Below, one piece after another: positions 41,722-48,621 of a stretch of 64,000 nucleotides of DNA; positions within the stretch are counted from its first letter, which is position 1; each line of letters opens with the position of its first letter. The notes under the pieces are model-generated. The model was not told where the DNA came from. It worked only from the letters and a program-made list of their open reading frames with translations, and did no database searches. The stretch is from Pseudomonas koreensis (GTDB lineage Bacteria > Pseudomonadota > Gammaproteobacteria > Pseudomonadales > Pseudomonadaceae): assembly GCF_025447595.1 (NCBI RefSeq), contig NZ_JAOEJU010000021.1, positions 1 through 64,000 of the forward strand. Reading direction: 5' to 3'. Made by a program: the position numbers and the translations under genes.

Positions 41722-41873
41722 CAGGCATTCCCACGCCTGTACTCAATGGCGGCTGTGCGTAGGGCGCTCTAGGGCGCGCCAGTAGTGCTTGGATACTGGT
41801 CGACTAACCTGCGTACAGCTGCCACCTATTGTTTAGTCGCAAGAACGTGTCAGCCTCGATTGGAGGTTTCCAA
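41722..41873 (+). ncRNA. structured 5' leader RNA of the DUF6124-type gene (candidate cis-regulatory RNA)
   Basis: A 16-pair helix forms between GGCGGCTGTGCGTAGG (41748-41763) and CCTGCGTACAGCTGCC (41808-41823). The three positions that are not Watson-Crick are all G-U, so the helix makes sense in RNA rather than as a DNA palindrome. Inside it lies CCAGTA/TACTGG (41779-41784 and 41794-41799). Upstream is a CAGGC/GCCTG hairpin (41722-41739). Downstream, TTGGA-GGTT-TCCAA (41860-41873) encloses the Shine-Dalgarno GGAGG. Transcription is not proven by sequence alone. Confidence 0.5.
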
Positions 41874-41877
41874 GCAA

Positions 41878-42249
41878 ATGATCAAGCCAACGCCTAATCC
41901 ACCCGAAACAGACGTACCCAACGAGTCCGACCCAACTTCCCCCTACTCCACAACCGATTCAAAAAAACTCCACGAAGCCGCCGAGCGCGCCCTCGACCAT
42001 TACCTGAAACCCTCCGCCCCGAAACAGCACTGCCCCGGCCGCATGTTCCTGGTCGCCCCCGACCTGGATCAACATGCCCTGCTGGCCCACGCCTGCGAAT
42101 CGATGACTTCGGCCAGCGTGATGCTCAGCGACTTCGCCGCGCTGCTGGACCCGCCCTACCGCAGCACCGTGCTGGGCATCGCCCAAGTAGTGATGTGTGG
42201 CGAACTAGCCGTGAACCGGGCGCTGGACACTCTCGATGCCACGACCTGA
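41878..42249 (+). CDS. DUF6124-family protein, unknown function
   Basis: A 123-residue cytosolic protein resembling the Pseudomonas DUF6124/DUF3077 group. A polar, Pro/Asp-rich N-terminus (about 25 residues) is followed by a helical domain (KKLHEAAERALDHYLKP, then a stretch ending in MCGELAVNRALD). No catalytic motif or membrane segment. The ATG at 41878 is 11 bases after GGAGG, which lies in a hairpin. The gene at 42259 follows after 9 bases, making a two-gene unit with its own terminator. Confidence 0.78.
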   Translation: MIKPTPNPPETDVPNESDPTSPYSTTDSKKLHEAAERALDHYLKPSAPKQHCPGRMFLVAPDLDQHALLAHACESMTSASVMLSDFAALLDPPYRSTVLGIAQVVMCGELAVNRALDTLDATT

Positions 42250-42258
42250 GGAACACCC

Positions 42259-42540
42259 ATGGAAAGCAAATCCGATGCACACATCGTCGCCGCCCTGATC
42301 TCCATCGGCCTCAACGAGAAAGACAGCCAATGGGCCCAAAAAGCCTGTCTGCTGCTGCTCGAGAGCGAACGAAAATCCATCGTCAGCGCCGCACTCACCG
42401 CCCTCGCCCAACTCGCCCGTGACCATGGCGAACTGGACCGCAGCCGCCTGCTGCCGGCACTCACCAGCGTAAAGCGCAGATTTCCAAGCCTGACCGGCAC
42501 GGTTGCCGCGACGCTGGACGAGATGGCGATGGCTGCGTAA
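42259..42540 (+). CDS. small helical protein, unknown function
   Basis: A 93-residue, all-helical-looking protein with a repeated Ala/Leu pattern (KACLLLLESERKSIVSAAL, ALTALAQLARDHGELD) that hints at HEAT-like helical pairs, but too short for a confident call. It is co-oriented and nearly contiguous with the DUF6124-type gene and followed by a strong terminator. No function is suggested by the sequence. Confidence 0.68.
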   Translation: MESKSDAHIVAALISIGLNEKDSQWAQKACLLLLESERKSIVSAALTALAQLARDHGELDRSRLLPALTSVKRRFPSLTGTVAATLDEMAMAA

Positions 42541-42562
42541 CACCTGGGACATAAGGCAAGAA

Positions 42563-42604
42563 AAAACCCGCTGCCTCTCTTCACGGAGGCAGCGGGTTTT
42601 GTGT
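42563..42604 (+). terminator. rho-independent terminator
   Basis: Arms AAAACCCGCTGCCTC and GAGGCAGCGGGTTTT are perfect over 15 bases with an 8-base loop, followed by T-rich sequence. It ends the two-gene unit at 41878-42540. Confidence 0.94.
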
Positions 42605-42749
42605 TTACAACTCATAAGAAATCGTTCCGCGAATCCTGTCGAGAACACCTTTTTGTAACAACCGCTTGAGCTTCAGAACCGTCCTACATCTTTCAAATGC
42701 TCATTCAGATAGCGTTCCCAACGCTTTAAAAGTTGGAACAAGGACGCTC

Positions 42750-43120
42750 ATGGCTCGAAAATCAGAAATTCCCCGAATTCAAAATCCCCCTCAGGCGACG
42801 GGCACCACATCACTACCCGCTACATGACCTCTACCGAGCTGGCAGAGCAGGACGCCAGACAAAAAAAGTTCGAGGAGATGCAGGCCAGGCAACAAGCCTA
42901 CGAAGATCGCTTTCTTCGGCAGTCCCAACAACCGAATCAACACAGCGCCCTAGGGTGTGTATTTACCAAGAGCTGCAAACTTCCCGACGGCGTCATCAAC
43001 CATGAAAGCCCCACAGGGTTTATCCCGGTCGAACGACTGGCTGACTTTGGAGCTGTCACCTTGCTCGGCGGCCGCGAAATAGATGCCGCGGGGAATATCA
43101 CCCTCAAAAGAATTGGTGGT
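42750..43120 (+). pseudogene. decayed S-type pyocin (bacteriocin) gene, N-terminal remnant
   Basis: The ATG at 42750 opens MARKSEIPRIQNPPQATG, the conserved N-terminus of Pseudomonas S-type pyocin-domain proteins. After about 18 codons the frame shifts. The expected continuation (HHITTRYMTSTELAEQDARQ, then ...GCVFTKSCKLPDG... to ...LLGGREIDAAGN...KRIGG) lies in the next frame from about 42800. Homology ends at about 43120, where the sequence runs into a terminator, so receptor-binding, translocation and killing domains are missing. The gene is thus both frameshifted and truncated. No cognate immunity gene is recognisable, although the orphan at 43317 occupies that position. Confidence 0.75.
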
Positions 43121-43146
43121 GCCAGGTTTCGCAGACACTGTTCAGC

Positions 43147-43181
43147 AAAAAGCCGCTGTAGTTCGCTACAGCGGCTTTTTT
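43147..43181 (+). terminator. rho-independent terminator with TTCG loop
   Basis: Arms AAAAAGCCGCTGTAG and CTACAGCGGCTTTTT around a TTCG tetraloop. It directly follows the pyocin remnant and probably ended the original bacteriocin unit. Confidence 0.94.
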
Positions 43182-43267
43182 ATGGTTGGACCGTTTGTCG
43201 GGAAGGGGGGGTGACCTGTTATTTCTGACAGTAGGCATCAAGTCTCTATTGATGTGAAGTACCTATC

Positions 43268-43289
43268 CATTGCGCAACTCGACGCAATG
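43268..43289. promoter_or_regulatory. inverted repeat upstream of the orphan gene at 43317
   Basis: CATTGCG (43268-43274) and CGCAATG (43283-43289) are perfect 7-base arms around 8 bases, 28 bases before the start codon. It could be an operator or a 5' hairpin. Confidence 0.4.
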
Positions 43290-43316
43290 TAACGGTAAAG
43301 CAAATGGAGAACTGCA

Positions 43317-43619
43317 ATGAACACCAAACAGATTGCCGCACCTGTTATTGAGCGTATTAAGGAAAATAACGCTGCCGGCGCTGATATTCCCCATCTTGGA
43401 AGCACGAGCGCGAAGAAAATCTGGATTGCGGGGAGTGCATCGCCGTTGGTAGACGTTAACGTTTTTGGGCCTAGTCCTGATATTGCACAAACCAACGCTG
43501 ACCAGTCTGGTAAATGGAGCACATCCATAGAGGTAGGAGTTTTTCCTGGCACCACTAAAGATACAAAGGCCGAAACTGGGGGGCAAACTTCACCAGGCTG
43601 GACTATCACCTACAAATAA
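43317..43619 (+). CDS. orphan small protein, unknown function
   Basis: A 100-residue protein with no family I recognise. The N-terminal 30 residues are helical and charged, the rest is rich in Gly, Ser, Thr, Pro and Val and looks like beta structure (WIAGSASPLVDVNVFGPSPD, GKWSTSIEVGVFPGTTKD). No signal peptide. GGAGAA stands correctly before the ATG, and a terminator follows. Base composition is visibly poorer in GC than the neighbours, suggesting recent acquisition. Its place after a pyocin remnant raises the idea of an immunity or accessory role, but nothing in the sequence proves that. Confidence 0.68.
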   Translation: MNTKQIAAPVIERIKENNAAGADIPHLGSTSAKKIWIAGSASPLVDVNVFGPSPDIAQTNADQSGKWSTSIEVGVFPGTTKDTKAETGGQTSPGWTITYK

Positions 43620-43666
43620 CAATCAATTCAGTGCGAGATCGAAAAGGTCTTGCCAGAAAAGAGCTG

Positions 43667-43696
43667 AAGCCCATGTAAGAGTACTCATGGGCTTTT
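43667..43696 (+). terminator. rho-independent terminator
   Basis: AAGCCCATG and CATGGGCTT arms around a 10-base loop with a following TTTT run, 47 bases after the orphan gene at 43317-43619. Confidence 0.8.
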
Positions 43697-43815
43697 ACAA
43701 TCAGTCTTGCCCTACGGCACAAACGGCATGACCCGCTTGTGATGGGTCTTTTTGTACGTGTGCAGGACGTTGTGATCAGGCTTCTCATCACAACGGGCTT
43801 TATGTGCAGACGCGA

Positions 43816-44226
43816 TCACCGCCGAAAGTCAGACAGAATGAAAGGCGTGTGCCCCCTCAAGTAAGCCTCGACCTCCTCCAGCGAGTGCAGTCCGTCGCTC
43901 GAAGAAACAACGGAGCCTTGAACATCCTGTCGAGTCAGGGTCACGGTATAAGTCCCCTCTTCCTCCAGCAGAACGCCGGTGAATCTGACGTGTTGCCCGC
44001 CTTCTTCTGCAAAGGAAGTCGCGGTAAGGCTTCCAGACGCCAGCGTCGTCGTCACACGATCCTTGAGCACTTTGCGCTTTGCCATCAGCTCCCTGGCCAC
44101 AACCCAAGTGCCAACCCCCACAGCAGCGTTGAGCACAGCCATATACCCGTAAGACCAGCGCCCGTGCGACGAGTGTTTCTCGCCCAACCACTGGGCAATC
44201 TGGGAAATCATGTGCCACACGTCCAT
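43816..44226 (-). CDS. hypothetical membrane-anchored protein
   Basis: A 136-residue protein. One hydrophobic segment at about residues 26-45 (SYGYMAVLNAAVGVGTWVVA) separates a short N-terminus from a soluble, probably beta-rich domain (TTTLASGSLTATSFAEEGGQ, GTYTVTLTRQDVQGSVVSSS) ending in a helix. No family recognised. GGGA lies about 10 bases before the ATG. It points the same way as the FKBP gene, 42 bases downstream of it. A longer frame in another register overlaps it but has a less protein-like composition. Confidence 0.62.
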   Translation of the reverse strand: MDVWHMISQIAQWLGEKHSSHGRWSYGYMAVLNAAVGVGTWVVARELMAKRKVLKDRVTTTLASGSLTATSFAEEGGQHVRFTGVLLEEEGTYTVTLTRQDVQGSVVSSSDGLHSLEEVEAYLRGHTPFILSDFRR

Positions 44227-44268
44227 GCGCTAATCCCTGAATGCGATCATCAATTCTGCACGCCGGAT

Positions 44269-44607
44269 TCAATCCTCCCGCGTCAACACTTCCAGCAACT
44301 CAATCTCAAACACCAGATTCGAATTCGGCGGAATCTTGCCCATCGTCCGCTCGCCGTAACCCAGATGCGCCGGCACCAGCAGTTTGCGCTTGCCGCCAAC
44401 CTGCATCCCCATAATTCCCTGATCCCAACCTTTGATCACCCGGCCCGTACCGATCACACACTGAAACGGCTTGCCCCGGCTCCAGGACGAATCAAATTCG
44501 GTGCCGTCTTCCAACCAACCGGTGTATTGGGTGGTGATCAACGCGCCTTTGACGGCGGCTTTTCCGTCACCAGGCTGAAGATCGATTATCTGCAGTTCAT
44601 CATTCAT
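44269..44607 (-). CDS. FKBP-type peptidyl-prolyl cis-trans isomerase
   Basis: A 112-residue minimal FKBP domain, cytosolic. Active-site residues of the fold are visible: VKGALITTQYTGWLEDGTEFDSSW, then the FQCVIGTGRVIKGWDQGIMGM segment with the conserved Val-Ile and Trp, then HLGYGER and the terminal LVFEIELLEV strand. The start at 44607 gives a normal FKBP N-terminus; an in-frame start at 44733 would add a sequence unlike the family. It catalyses prolyl isomerisation in protein folding. Confidence 0.9.
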   Translation of the reverse strand: MNDELQIIDLQPGDGKAAVKGALITTQYTGWLEDGTEFDSSWSRGKPFQCVIGTGRVIKGWDQGIMGMQVGGKRKLLVPAHLGYGERTMGKIPPNSNLVFEIELLEVLTRED

Positions 44608-44767
44608 AACATTCGCTCTATTGTTCCGCTGGCCGCCGTTTTCCCAGAAATGCCGGCCATTGGCAACCGTTTGACCCGAGGTTGCCGCTGTTTCCGGCGT
44701 TGGCCGTGAATTAAGATAGCGACACGCCATCACTCCCGGATCGATACGCCATGACAGCGACGCTTGA

Positions 44768-45844
44768 ATGACTCAACTCTGGATCAGCTTCGCCATTGTC
44801 GTTGTGCTGATGGTCGTGATCGCCGTTCTGATCCGCCGAGTACGCGAGCTTCGTCAGCAACTCGCCGAATATCGCGAACTGCTCACCCGTGCGGCCGAGG
44901 GCCAGAACATCCGTCAGGATGGTGACGCCGACCGTTTCAAGCGCAGCCAGTATTTCGCCCGGATCGGCACGTGGGACTGGGAGGTCGACACCGACCGGCT
45001 CTACTGGTCGGATGCGATCTTCGGCATGTTCGGGTTCAAGATCGGCGAAGTGACACCCTCCTACGCCCTGTTTTGCTCGTGCGTGCACCCCGACGACCGC
45101 GCCAAGGTGCGCGCCGGAGAATTGCGCTGTCTGGAAACCGGTGAAAACCACGATGAGGAATACCGCGTCGTCTGGCCCGACGGCACGATTCGCTGGCTGC
45201 GGGAAACCGGCAATGTGGTGCGCAACGATCACGACGCGGTGATCAAGATGATGGGCGTGGTGCGCGACATCACCGAAGAAAAGGCCTCGGCCAGCTACCT
45301 CCAGCACCTTGCTCATTTCGACCCGTTGACCGGTCTGCCGAATCGACTGGTGCTGGAAGAGCGGCTATCGGAAGCACTCGAACATGCCCGCGTGACCGAA
45401 ACGCGTGTGGCACTGGTGTTCATCGATCTCAACGGCTTCAAAGCGATCAACGACCGCTACGGTCACGCCGCCGGCGACCGCGTTCTGATCACCACCGCCA
45501 CGCGCCTGAAACGCATCCTGCGGGTCAGCGACACGGTCGCACGGATCGGCGGTGACGAATTCGTGGTCATCCTGCAAGGCCTCGCCCCCGGCCTGAACCT
45601 GCAGGACGAAGCCCGCAGCATCTGTCAGAAAATCTTCATCGAACTGTCCCCGCCAATCCCCATCGGCAACGAACAACGCCACATCGGCACCAGCCTCGGC
45701 GTCGCCGTCTTCCCCGACCATGCCCCGACCATGGACCGGCTGCTGCACATTGCGGATCTGGCGATGTACGAGGCCAAACGCAGCGGGAATAATCAGTATC
45801 GATTGGGTGGCGGGCAGACGCTGAGTCATAGCCGGGCTGATTGA
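44768..45844 (+). CDS. membrane-anchored PAS-GGDEF diguanylate cyclase
   Basis: A 358-residue signalling protein that makes c-di-GMP from two GTP. One membrane anchor (residues about 4-21) and a short coiled coil precede a PAS domain (about 58-172, PAS_3 type with the HPDDRAKVRAG and EEYRVVWPDGTIRWL motifs). The GGDEF domain follows, with the active-site GGDEF intact at 261-265. The inhibitory site RxxD (Arg252-Asp255) is present five residues before it, so product feedback is expected. There is no EAL domain. It is divergent from the FKBP gene. Confidence 0.93.
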   Translation: MTQLWISFAIVVVLMVVIAVLIRRVRELRQQLAEYRELLTRAAEGQNIRQDGDADRFKRSQYFARIGTWDWEVDTDRLYWSDAIFGMFGFKIGEVTPSYALFCSCVHPDDRAKVRAGELRCLETGENHDEEYRVVWPDGTIRWLRETGNVVRNDHDAVIKMMGVVRDITEEKASASYLQHLAHFDPLTGLPNRLVLEERLSEALEHARVTETRVALVFIDLNGFKAINDRYGHAAGDRVLITTATRLKRILRVSDTVARIGGDEFVVILQGLAPGLNLQDEARSICQKIFIELSPPIPIGNEQRHIGTSLGVAVFPDHAPTMDRLLHIADLAMYEAKRSGNNQYRLGGGQTLSHSRAD

Positions 45845-45847
45845 ATT

Positions 45848-46312
45848 TCAGCGCTCGGGCGTACCGAATACAACGCCATTGAAGGTATGCGTGCAGCACT
45901 GGCAGCTGGGAGTCATGTCTTCGGCTTTCAGTTCGGGATTGACGATTTGCAGGCGCTTGTTCTCATCGACGTATAACCCACTGTAGATGCTGGACTCACC
46001 CACCCCCACCACATCCCTTCGCTCATGTTCATGCAGAGCGACCATCCAGAACACCGGCTCTTGCCGATCCAGCCGCGACACGGCTTCACTGAAAATCTCG
46101 TCCCAATCACCGCCGACACGCGACAACAGAAAGCGAAACAACGGCGTGTAATCGTAGCCATGGTGTTTGACGCCATGCATCGAACCGCGTTTAGCCTCGC
46201 TGTGGATTTCAGCCTTGGTGTTTCGTTGATGCCGGTAATGCCCGCCCGGGTTGTTGCGCCAAACGTTGTGGGCGGTGGTGTTTTCTTTGCGATAAAGGGG
46301 TTTCTTGTTCAA
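45848..46312 (-). CDS. hypothetical protein with C-terminal Cys cluster
   Basis: A 154-residue soluble protein with a basic, His/Asn-rich N-terminal third, an aromatic central part (DYTPLFRFLLSRVGGDWDEIF, WMVALHEHERRDVV) and a CQCC cluster with a nearby His close to the C-terminus that could hold a metal. The start is a TTG at 46312 with AGGAG 7 bases upstream; no ATG lies in a better place. It is convergent with the diguanylate cyclase gene, 3 bases apart. Family unknown to me. Confidence 0.66.
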   Translation of the reverse strand: MNKKPLYRKENTTAHNVWRNNPGGHYRHQRNTKAEIHSEAKRGSMHGVKHHGYDYTPLFRFLLSRVGGDWDEIFSEAVSRLDRQEPVFWMVALHEHERRDVVGVGESSIYSGLYVDENKRLQIVNPELKAEDMTPSCQCCTHTFNGVVFGTPER

Positions 46313-46412
46313 CGAACTGCTCCTGACATCCAGTCACTCGAAACGCCCCTCGCGTTTTACCGGAACGGCGCTCGAATGCAATCAACCGTCCATGGCCAAT
46401 TGTTGCTTGAGG

Positions 46413-46721
46413 TCAGCGCTCCACCGGCTGAATCGCCACAATCGTCCCGTTGGTAATCATCACCATCACGTACTTGTCATTGATCTGCACCCACTGCGCC
46501 TGCGGCTCCGGCTGCTTGAGGCCTTTTTGTTTCCAGTTGGTCAGGGCTTTTTCACTGCGCTGATAAATGTCCGGGGCGCGGTCGTTGACTTGCAGTTCGC
46601 GGCCGTCGACGGGGGAATGTTCGACGGTAGAGGTCGAGGTTTGCGCCGCTTGAACGAGGGGGCTGATCCCGGCGATGCCGGCGACGAGGGCCAGGCTGGC
46701 GATTAGGGTCTTGTTGTTCAT
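46413..46721 (-). CDS. small periplasmic protein, RcnB-like
   Basis: A 102-residue exported protein. A clear signal peptide ends near residue 25 (GISPLVQAAQ). The mature part is polar and ends in a QWVQINDKYVMVMITNGTIVAI segment resembling the RcnB family (periplasmic proteins, one of which affects Ni/Co homeostasis in E. coli). CAGGAGG stands before the ATG. It is not next to dmeRF, so a metal role is only a family-level guess. Confidence 0.75.
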   Translation of the reverse strand: MNNKTLIASLALVAGIAGISPLVQAAQTSTSTVEHSPVDGRELQVNDRAPDIYQRSEKALTNWKQKGLKQPEPQAQWVQINDKYVMVMITNGTIVAIQPVER

Positions 46722-46925
46722 CGGTGAACCTCCTGAAATGTGTGATACCTGAACTCCGACTGCGGGGTTCTGGAATCATTCCTTGTTTTTTGATGGTGCT
46801 GAACCGGAGATTGTAGCCGTGCCCCGGAACGCGATCCGGGCTCGCCAGCCACCGGGCGAATACAGTCAACGGCATCCATTTGCGATAAGATCGCGCGCCC
46901 CCACAGAGTGAACAAGGACATCACC

Positions 46926-47522
46926 GTGAAAATCTATCTCATCGTCAATCTGGTGTTGCTGGCGCTTTTGGGGCTCTACGCTGTCAGTCTTTTCAACAAA
47001 CTTGTTGCCCGGCGCAACGAGATCAAGAACGCATTTGCCCAGGTCGAAGTGCAGCTCAAACGCCGCTATGACCTGATCCCCAATCTGGTCAGCATCGCCA
47101 AGGGTTATCTGGCTCATGAGCGCGAAACCCTTGAAGCGGTGATCGCCGCGCGCAATGCCGCCGTGGCCGGACTTGAAGCTGCACAGGCGAAACCGGGCAG
47201 CGCCCAGAACATCGCGCAATTGGGGCTGGCGGACAGCGCACTCAGCAGCGCCGTGGGTCGATTGAACCTGACGCTGGAGGCTTATCCGGAACTCAAGGCC
47301 TCGCAGAACATGCAACAACTGAGCGAAGAGCTGAGCAGCACCGAAAACAAGGTGAGCTTCGCGCGCCAGGCGTTCAACGATGCGGTGATGGCCTACAACA
47401 CGCTCAAGCAGAGCTTTCCGGCGGTGCTGCTGGCGGCCAGTTTTGGTCATCGCGAGGATGCGGTTCCGTTGAAGTTTGCCGATACGCTGGCCATCAAGAC
47501 CGCGCCCAACGTTTCTTTCTGA
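46926..47522 (+). CDS. LemA-family membrane protein
   Basis: A 198-residue LemA-type protein. One N-terminal membrane segment (about 3-22) is followed by a long helical periplasmic or cytosolic domain with the family segment RNEIKNAFAQVEVQLKRRYDLIPNLV (about 30-55) and VSFARQAFNDAVMAYN. A GTG at 46926 is 7 bases after AAGGA and is preferred to the GTG at 46908. It heads a unit with two M48 proteases, a widespread gene partnership of unknown purpose. Confidence 0.9.
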   Translation: MKIYLIVNLVLLALLGLYAVSLFNKLVARRNEIKNAFAQVEVQLKRRYDLIPNLVSIAKGYLAHERETLEAVIAARNAAVAGLEAAQAKPGSAQNIAQLGLADSALSSAVGRLNLTLEAYPELKASQNMQQLSEELSSTENKVSFARQAFNDAVMAYNTLKQSFPAVLLAASFGHREDAVPLKFADTLAIKTAPNVSF

Positions 47523-47546
47523 CTTCTTCTCTCCATGGATGGCCCG

Positions 47547-48593
47547 ATGAACTTTTTTGAACGACAGACCCAGGCCCGAAACCAGACGCAACGGCTGGTG
47601 TTCATGATGATTCTGGCGATTGTCATGCTGATCGGGATGACCAGCCTGCCCTTCGTCTTCAATGGTTTTGAGGATTACCTGAGCGGGACCGGCACGCTGG
47701 CGGATGCGTTTCTGGCAATGGCCGTTATCGCATCGTTCATCAGCAGCATCGTGGTGATTGGCGGTCTGCTGAAATATCGGCAGCTGCGCGCGGGCGGCAA
47801 AGTCGTCGCGGAGAAACTGGGTGGCCGCCTGCTCAATGGCAATGTGCGAACCCTGGACGAGCAGCGGTTGATGAACGTCGTCGAAGAAATGGCGATTGCC
47901 TCCGGCACCTGCCTGCCAGCGGTGTATCTGTTACCGGACGAAAGCATCAACGCCTTCGCGGCCGGATTCAAACCGGAGGACGCGGCCATTGGTGTGACCC
48001 GGGGCGCAGTGACGCTGCTGACCCGGGAAGAACTGCAAGGGGTGATCGCCCACGAATTCAGCCACATCTTCAACGGTGACATGCGCCTCAACACGCAATT
48101 GGTGGCATTGGTGCACGGCCTGTTGGTGTTGGGGCTGGCTGGCACTTACATAATGGCCAGCCTGCTCAAGCGCGACAAACGCGACGTGCGGTTGATGCTG
48201 GTGGTTTTTGCGCTCGGTTTCGCACTGTGCGTGGCCGGATTTGTCGGGAATCTCTATGGCAATTTGATCAAGGCGGCTGTCAGTCGCCAGCGTGAATTCC
48301 TCGCCGATGCGAGCGCGGTGCAATACACGCGCAATCCGCAAAGCATTGTCGGCGCACTGAAAAAAATCGGCGCCCATAAACAAGGCTCCGTCATCAACTC
48401 CCCCCGTGCCGCCGAGTTCAGCCATTTGTTTTTCAGCACGGGCGGATCAGGTTGGCTGAGCCGGATGTTTGCGACCCACCCCCATTTGAGCGTGCGGATT
48501 CGTCGGATCGATCCGCAGTGGGACGGCAGTTTTACGACGGCTGTCGCAGCGGGCAAACCGGTGCCAGATCAGGTGGCGGCAACGGCGGATTGA
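47547..48593 (+). CDS. M48-family membrane metalloprotease, copy 1
   Basis: A 348-residue HtpX-like protease. Two N-terminal membrane segments (about 20-40 and 55-75) precede the zinc motif HEFSH in VIAHEFSHIFNGDMRLN, two more segments, and the third-ligand region RQREFLADASAVQYTRNP (Glu). The start at 47547 matches the MNFFE beginning of its neighbour; an ATG 12 bases earlier is the alternative. Family members degrade damaged membrane proteins. It is 24 bases after the LemA gene. Confidence 0.9.
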   Translation: MNFFERQTQARNQTQRLVFMMILAIVMLIGMTSLPFVFNGFEDYLSGTGTLADAFLAMAVIASFISSIVVIGGLLKYRQLRAGGKVVAEKLGGRLLNGNVRTLDEQRLMNVVEEMAIASGTCLPAVYLLPDESINAFAAGFKPEDAAIGVTRGAVTLLTREELQGVIAHEFSHIFNGDMRLNTQLVALVHGLLVLGLAGTYIMASLLKRDKRDVRLMLVVFALGFALCVAGFVGNLYGNLIKAAVSRQREFLADASAVQYTRNPQSIVGALKKIGAHKQGSVINSPRAAEFSHLFFSTGGSGWLSRMFATHPHLSVRIRRIDPQWDGSFTTAVAAGKPVPDQVAATAD

Positions 48594-48621
48594 TTCAGAC
48601 TCCACGTCCACGGATGGTCAG

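Larger units (their letters stand above)
41294..41877. other. 584-base intergenic stretch: TA promoter, single REP, structured leader
   Basis: No supported coding sequence. From left to right it holds the HigBA-like operator (41391-41418), one REP copy (41501-41527), about 190 bases in which I see nothing definite, and then the structured leader of the next gene (41722-41873). Confidence 0.6.

Noticed and set aside
41440..41762. Short plus-strand frames in the gap before the DUF6124-type gene.
   Set aside because: They run through a REP element or the structured leader, lack ribosome sites and have unlikely compositions.
42733..43005. A 90-codon plus-strand frame overlapping the start of the pyocin remnant.
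   Set aside because: It lies in a frame that matches neither part of the pyocin N-terminus and has no ribosome site.
40655..43700. Prophage or integrative element.
   Set aside because: The stretch has a toxin-antitoxin pair, a pyocin relic and orphan genes, but no integrase, phage structural gene, tRNA or attachment repeats were seen.
43829..44272. A 147-codon minus-strand frame overlapping the gene at 43816-44226.
   Set aside because: The alternative frame has a credible membrane segment and domain-like sequence plus a ribosome site, while this one is Arg/Gly-rich and featureless.
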